A DNA stretch of 64,000 bases from Triglochin maritima (lineage: Eukaryota; Streptophyta; Magnoliopsida; Alismatales; Juncaginaceae). Where the stretch lies: assembly GCA_963682175.1 (NCBI GenBank), contig OY821775.1:35710053-35774052 (forward strand), in the 5' to 3' direction. Every line of letters starts with the position of its first letter. Within the stretch, counting starts at the first letter, position 1. The notes below the pieces were generated by a model, which ran no database searches, had not been told where the DNA came from, and worked only from the letters and a program-made list of their open reading frames with translations. The position numbers and the translations under genes are program-made. Positions 58,901-64,000 of this stretch are shown here, one piece after another.

Positions 58901-59316
58901 TATTAAAATTATCCATATGCAAACACGATACAGAAATAATGTTCTTGCTAATCAAAGGCACATAATAACATTCTTTAAACATAAATTTAAACCACTACAT
59001 AATTGAAGCACCACAGAACCTTGTGCAACCGCAGAAACGTTCGCACCATTTCCGACCTTCAATTCTACCTCGTTCCTTACGAGTTCCTTCCTATCCGTGA
59101 GTAGCAGCACATTAGAAACTATGTGAGCATAAGATCCGGTATCAATTACCCAATCCTGGACAGAGGTGGCTAAATTTATTTCAATAACAAATATACATTT
59201 GGCCTTTTTGGGGCGTCGACGTTCAATCACTCCGTTGTCAAGGTCTTCCTTGTACTTGGGGCAATTTGGTCGGATGTGTCCTTTTTCACCGCAGTGAAAG
59301 CACTCCGTATTGGGAA
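55962..59316 (-). pseudogene. Copia A4 pol: protease, integrase, RT, RNase H
   Basis: On the minus strand: zinc knuckle remnant (59316-59270), protease DWVIDTGSYAH (59160, C of the usual motif changed), pre-integrase and a full integrase (58982-57627; HSDVCGP, YGYVYLMRNKSE, SPGTPQWNGVSERRNRTLLD), RT in three frames (57420-56669; YVDDILLMD near 56955), RNase H (56738-55962; YSDASFMSDPNDRRSQSGYV; ends HVDWLDD). Breaks lie near 58970, 57600-57430, 57280, 57089 and 56680. The integrase frame of 451 codons is unbroken, making A4 the best-preserved integrase in the window. Confidence 0.9.
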
Positions 59317-61834
59317 ACCCAGCACGTGGTTACCTCATTAACTTTGTGGATCTTAAACATAACCACACCATGCTTGAACAGGAGCAAATGCGTTTTCTCA
59401 GACAAAAACGAACCGTCCCTGTGGCCGCCGAAGCACGCATATCGTGCAATGATAGTGTTGGGATATCGGCTGCGAAGACCATGCAACGAAAGGGATTTAA
59501 GGTTTGTGTTCTTTCTGCCTAACATAATTGAAGTTCAACATTTTGCGCCTGGTTTTAGTGGTTTATGTGTGCAGGAATGTTGTAAACGAAGTCAGAAATT
59601 TAAAGATGGGACCTGGTGATGCACAAGTTCTTCAGAACTATTTCATTAGGATGCAGAAGATTGATTCCATATTTTTCTATGTAATCGATATGGATGACGA
59701 AGGAAGACTACGGAACGTGTTTTGGGCTGACTGTCGTTCTAGAGCTGCATATTCATACTTTGGAGACGCAATATGTTTTGACACCACCTACATTACAAAC
59801 AAATACGACATGCCTTTTGCCCCATTTGTAGGAGTTAATCACCATTTCGAGTCAGTTTTGCTCGGTTGCGCTTTGCTGTCTTCTGATACCACTGAAAATT
59901 ACATATGGTTGTTCCAAACATGGTTGTCGTGCATGAACAGTAAGGTGTGACTGTTCAGTTTAAGCTATGTATGTGTTTGGTTTAAGTGGTGGAACCGTTG
60001 GGTTTAAGTGGTGGAACTGTTGGGTTTAAGTGGTGGAAATGTTCGGTTTAAGTGGTGGGACTCTTCGGTTTAAGTGGTGGGACTGTTCTGTTTAAGGTGT
60101 GAATCCGTTCGGTTTAAGTGGTTTGAGTGTTCGGTTTAAGTGGTGGAACGGTTCGGTTTAAGTGGTGTGACTGTTCGGTTTAAGTTGTGTATGTGTTCGG
60201 GTTAAGTGGTGTGACTGTTCGGTTTAAGTTGTGTATGTGTTCGGATTAAGTTGTCTGTCTGTTCGGAATAAGTTGTCTGTCTTTTCGGAATAAGTTGACT
60301 GTCTGTTCGGATTACGTTGTCTGTCTGTTCGGATTAAGTTGTCGGTCTGTTCGGTTTAAGTTGTGGGTCTGTTCGGTTTAAGTGGTCGGTCTGTTCGGAT
60401 TAAGTTGTGGGTCTGTTCAGTTAAAGTTTTCAAAGTAGTATTTTGTACCTTTCAATATATGACTCACTCCTTTTAAATTGCCCCCCTTATGCAGATATAC
60501 CCCCCAGCCGTAATAACATATCAATGTGGTGCCATTACAGCTGCTGTAAGGAATGTCTTCCCAAATTCAAGACACAGATTCTGTATATGGCACATAATGA
60601 ACAAAGCTCTCGTGAAGTTGCCAACGCAGTATCAGAAGCACATGTTATTTGATCTGAAATTGATTGTATATGATTCCAAAACCCCAACAGAATTTGATCG
60701 TAATTGGCAGGGTTTCCTTAAGCACATGTTATTTGATCTGAAATTGATTGTATATGATTCCAAAACCCCAACAAAACCCCAACGCAGTACCATAGCTGGC
60801 TCAAATCGATTTATGCAACTCGAGAGTCGTGGATACCTGCATTTGTTGGTGATAGTTTTTTCGTGGGAATGGCATCTATTCAGAGAAGCGAGAGTATGAA
60901 CGCCTTTTTAGACAAGTATCTTACTTCGAAGACTACCCTTAAGCAGTTTGTTCAACAATACGAACTTGCGCTCCGCCATAAGTACGAGAAGGAAGCTCAA
61001 TCAGATTTGGATTGTCTTCATAAGAGACCCCAGTTGGTTTCAATTTATCCATTCGAGAGACAGATCAGCGAGTTGTATACGGTAGGGGTCTTCAAGAAAG
61101 TGCAGTTAGAAATTGGGAAGATGATATACTGCGATATAACGGTGGAGTTCAATATGAATGACACATTTCAGTACAAGGTATCTAAACGTGTTTTGGCTGG
61201 TGAGCAGCTACTGTCGAAACGTTTCCTAGTACAAAACATATCCATGAACTTCACATGTGATTGTAGAATGTTTCAGCACGTTGGCCTTCTATGCTGCCAC
61301 GTTTTTGTTGTACTTGGACGCTTAAATCCTAATGCATTGCTCTCAGACTATTACATCATTAATTGATGGCGGAAGGATATTCGAAGGAGCTATCGAGATA
61401 AGATGTACCCAGACGATGGCATAATGGAGAAGGATGCGCTTTGTCGTCACGACGACATCATGGGTCATGCCGTTTGGATCGCACAGGAAGCCTTCATTTC
61501 CCACGAAAGGTATATTGAGGCCGTGAAGTGTATTGAAATGCTTAAGGCACGTATGCACACTACCCAGTTCTTGGTTCGACTTGATGAACCTGAGTTTGTG
61601 GGTACATCGGTTCTTAATCCAGATAATGTCAGACGTGTAGGAAGACCGCCGACTAGACGTCGAGTGTCTTTAGCTGAGAAGATAATTAAAAAAAGTCATA
61701 AAAAGCACGCCCAACAAGAGAAGAGAAAGTTCAAGACGAAAGTTACATCGTCGCTTCGCGAAGTCGCACCAATACCCGGGGATCCTGATTTCTCTGATTG
61801 GAACATGAATTTGTATTACGAGGAACTTTCTTAA
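59317..61834 (+). pseudogene. FAR1-RELATED SEQUENCE / MULE-type transposase, 5'-truncated, decayed
   Basis: Exons: 59317-59501, about 59575-59944, and 60495 to 61834. The N-terminal FAR1 DNA-binding domain is cut off by A4. Seen are HNHTML in the first exon, FFYVIDMDDEGRLRNVFWAD, ICFDTTYITNKYDMPFAPFV (first catalytic D), NVFPNSRHRFCIWHIMNKAL, SIQRSESMNAFLDKYL (catalytic E), and a SWIM zinc finger CDCRMFQHVGLLCCH, then a basic tail. The block normally IITDQ reads VITYQ at 60510-60524, so the second catalytic aspartate is tyrosine. Further lesions: a 54-bp repeat (60636-60689 and 60720-60773), a frameshift near 60790, and TGA at 61364-61366. Proteins of this family are either Mutator-like transposases or derived transcription factors; the lesions say neither works here. 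Confidence 0.85.
59945..60494 (+). repeat. Intron of the FAR1/MULE gene filled with a 22-bp minisatellite
   Basis: The intron starts GTGTGA after the AAG codon and ends TTATGCAG. Joining there restores the family reading frame in phase 0. About 59946-60430 is some 22 copies of a unit like GTTCGGTTTAAGTGGTGTGACT with variants. The last part of the intron is unique AT-rich DNA. Confidence 0.78.
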
Positions 61835-61938
61835 TATTTCTTGTTATTTTCAGTTCTTGTAAAATCAAGAAACTTCTAATTGTTGATCTGTTTGGATCTG
61901 TAAATGGTTTTTATACACGTTCAATTTGTATAAAATTG

Positions 61939-63012
61939 TGTCCTTGTTCGGAATATGTTGTGGGTCTGTTCGGAATATGATGTGTGTCTATTCGGAATAT
62001 GTTGTTTGTCTGTTCGTAATATGTTGTGGGTTAGTTCGGAATAAGTTGTGTGTCTGTTCGGTTTAAGTTGTGTGTCTGTTCGGAATATGATGTGTGTATG
62101 TTCGGTTTAAGTTGTGTGTCTGTTCGGAATGCGTTGAGTGTCTGTTCGGAATAAGTTGTGTGTCTGTTCGGAATATGTTGTGTGTATGTTCGGATTAAGT
62201 TGTGTGTCTGTTCGGTTTAAGTTGTGTGTCTGTTCGGAATAGGATGTGTGTCCGTTCAGTTTAAGTTGTGTGTCTGTTCGGAATACGTTGAGTGTCTGTT
62301 CGGAATAAGTTGTGTGTCTGTTCGGAATAAGTTGTGTGTCTGTTCGGAATATGTTGTTTGTCTGTTAGTAATATGTTGTGGGTTAGTTCGGAATAAGTTG
62401 TGTGTCTGTTCGGAATATGATGTGTGTATGTTCGGTTAAAGTGTTGTGTCTGTTCGGAATAAGTTGTGTGTCTGTTCGGAATAAGTTGTGTGTCTGTTCG
62501 GAATAAGTTGTGTGTCTGTTCGGATTAAGTTGTGTGTCTGTTCGGTTTAAGTTGTGTGTCTGTTTGGAATATGATGTGTGTCCGTTCGGTTTAAGTTGTG
62601 TGTCTGTTCGGTTTATGTTGTGTGTCCGTTCGGTTTATGTTGTGTGTCTGTTTGGATTAAGTTGTGTCTCTGTTCGGAATATGATGTGTGTCCGTTCGGT
62701 TTAAGTTGTGTGTCTGTTCGATTTATGTTCTGTGTCTGTTCGGATTAAGTTGTGTGTCTGTTCCGTTTAAGTTGTGGGTCTGTTAGGAATATGATGTGTG
62801 TCTGTTCGGAATATGATGTATGTCTGTTCGGAATATGTTGTGTGTCTGTTCGGTTTAAGTTGTGTGTCTGTTCGGTTTAAGTTGTGTGTCTGTTCGGATT
62901 AAGTTGTGTGTCTGTTCGGTGTAAGTTGTGTCTGTTCGGAATATGATGTGTGTCCGTTCGGAATATTAAGTGTGTCCGTTCGGATTACGTTGTATGTCTG
63001 TCCGGTTTATGT
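61939..63012. repeat. 22-bp minisatellite array, about 48 copies
   Basis: Units like GTTGTGTGTCTGTTCGGAATAA with variants (GGTTTAAG, GGATTAAG, GGAATATG). Same unit family and length as the intron array at 59946-60430. It fills the gap between the convergent FAR1/MULE and Ulp1-like genes. Open frames with VCLFG-type repeats across it are by-products of the 22-bp period. Confidence 0.9.
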
Positions 63013-63117
63013 AAAATAATAAATAGTCTATGTAATTTGAACAAGTATAAGTTTTGTAAAACAATGGTTTATGTAACAATTTAGCAATGGTGTAAAGTAA
63101 AACAATTAAAAGGCCGA

Positions 63118-63983
63118 TTATTGTTGACCGCACACCCCAGAGTCTTCAAGTAATCCGTTAACCAATTCGCCCCTCACACGGTGGATAATCTTGGTCTGCT
63201 TCGGCTTCCTCGGATCAGCATTCACCATCAAACACTTGATCCAGTACAAAACGTATGTCCCGCAGTCGTTACTCCCAGCTAGCTGTCGTTAACTAGCCTT
63301 CCTCTCAACTATCAGCGGCCAATCGACCTTCAACAATTGTCGCCAAAATTCCATCAACTGAAATGCTGTACATTCATGAATTCCGACACACTTGGAAGGA
63401 TCTTCACTTTTTCCCAGCGAACGGGATATACTGTTGTACTGAATGAACTCTGATCTCGGTCCGTGGGCAACGAACAGAGTCCAGTGGCCAGACTTCCAGC
63501 ATGGCTGTGCGATGATGGTCTCCGCCGCATTTAGTCCTAGAATTTTGGGGAGTAGACAGTCTTCCATTATATCTCCTCCCTGTCCCTCCACAATCCTTCC
63601 CGATTCGAAGGTTGATATGCAAACAACCTTTTGCGGCCCTCCTCTTCTGACCAGTACCTCGATTAGGGTGTCAATGGTTTCGTTGCTGAATTCTAATTTT
63701 GGCGTTATTATTTCCTTAAGATCTTCACGGCTTATATTGCAGAGTTGCACCCTCCAGATCACCTCTTTTGCGTCGCGTTCGGGAGCCGTGAGATTCAATA
63801 AATGTTGTACCTCATCAAGTTTCAACGATCTCAAAACGGTCGCATCCAGATCAGGTCTCGTCGAGGAAACATGGGCAGCCAGAACATCTTTGGCGGCTTC
63901 TTCGGCCTCCTCTATCTCTTTGTTGGCTTCTACAACCTTCTTGTCTACCCCTCTTTGCCAGATTTCCTGTACGTTTCGTCTCT
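63118..63983 (-). pseudogene. Ulp1-like (C48) cysteine protease domain protein, one premature stop
   Basis: Minus-strand frame from about 63983 (after a stop) to the end codon at 63118-63120. An alanine/glutamate-rich helix-like part (EANKEIEEAEEAAKDVLAAH) leads into the protease domain: SGHWTLFV (catalytic His), EFIQYNSI (Asn where Ulp1 enzymes have Asp or Asn), and, after a TAA at 63289-63291, QLAGSNDCGTYVLYWIKCL, which carries the conserved Gln and catalytic Cys of the Q-...-DCG motif. Ulp1 proteases cut SUMO or ubiquitin-like tags. In plants this domain is often carried by MULE transposons (Kaonashi in Arabidopsis, CUMULE in melon), which fits the convergent neighbour at 59317-61834. The lack of an ATG near the start and the open upstream edge suggest more exons beyond the window. 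Confidence 0.75.
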
Positions 63984-64000
63984 ATCTTCTGTGCGCAAGC

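Larger units (their letters stand above)
53840..59316 (-). mobile_element. Copia family A, copy A4, zinc knuckle to 3' LTR, truncated
   Basis: Minus strand: 3' LTR 53840-55877, polypurine tract 55878-55890, RNase H, RT, integrase, protease, zinc knuckle up to about 59316. There FAR1/MULE transposase sequence begins abruptly. 5' LTR, leader and most of gag are lost. With A3 it forms a head-on pair of family A sequences. Confidence 0.9.

Noticed and set aside
62224..62704. Open frames with repeated VCLFG/VRF residues
   Set aside because: They follow the minisatellite period (22 bp gives three-frame repeats), with no independent sign of coding.
61939..63012. Regularly spaced 22-bp units that look CRISPR-like at first glance
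   Set aside because: Units are contiguous with no unique spacers, and the context is a plant genome; it is a minisatellite.

Overview
The window is nuclear DNA of a flowering plant, most likely a dicot. This rests on the kinds of transposons present (Ty1/copia elements primed from initiator tRNA-Met, Ty3/gypsy, CACTA, hAT and FAR1/MULE types), on a spliced plant GT47 glycosyltransferase gene, and on AT-rich intergenic DNA. I cannot name the species. About 90% of the 64 kb is mobile DNA and only one host gene looks intact.

Left block (1-27.4 kb): several layers of nested insertions. A decayed hAT/ZMYM1-like transposase gene on the minus strand (N-terminal part 26.69-27.42 kb, middle part 18.64-19.13 kb) is split by a Ty3/gypsy remnant (19.15-26.69 kb). 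The 3' LTR of that remnant was hit by a solo LTR (22393-24371, TSD ATGGG) and by a non-autonomous hAT element (24862-26147, TSD GGATAATG) that seems to carry a captured exon of a PIN-LIKES-type transporter. The hAT-like gene also abuts the end of a CACTA element (terminus 18620; transposase on the minus strand at 1-827, running off the window). Inside the CACTA lies a minus-strand SIRE-like copia element (1575-16846, TSD CAATC) that keeps gag but no pol. Inside that lies a nearly complete copia element, called family A here (copy A1, 3291-13258, TSD GTTGC).

Host gene (29.28-32.11 kb): a four-exon exostosin/GT47 glycosyltransferase with all junctions in frame, 697 codons plus stop.

Right block (33.3-64 kb): a GC-rich decayed LTR-like segment; the 5' end of a Tork/Tnt1-like copia element; truncated minus-strand family A copy A2; a SIRE-like pol fragment; a minus-strand gypsy deletion derivative; a second CACTA transposase (45.2-48.2 kb); family A copies A3 (plus) and A4 (minus) facing each other; and a FAR1/MULE-type transposase pseudogene with an intron made of a 22-bp minisatellite. 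The same minisatellite fills about 1 kb after it, followed by a convergent Ulp1-like (C48) protease pseudogene.

Two signals are not explained by ordinary annotation. (1) Dense arrays of the palindrome CGGTCGACCG and its GGTNNACC variants sit in the LTRs of at least four unrelated LTR-retrotransposon families, in three of them just upstream of the TATA box. (2) The 5' leader of family A has a set of nested inverted repeats (17-bp outer, 9-bp and 7-bp inner arms), perfect in all three copies that keep the leader, which predicts a long-range RNA structure between the primer-binding site and gag.
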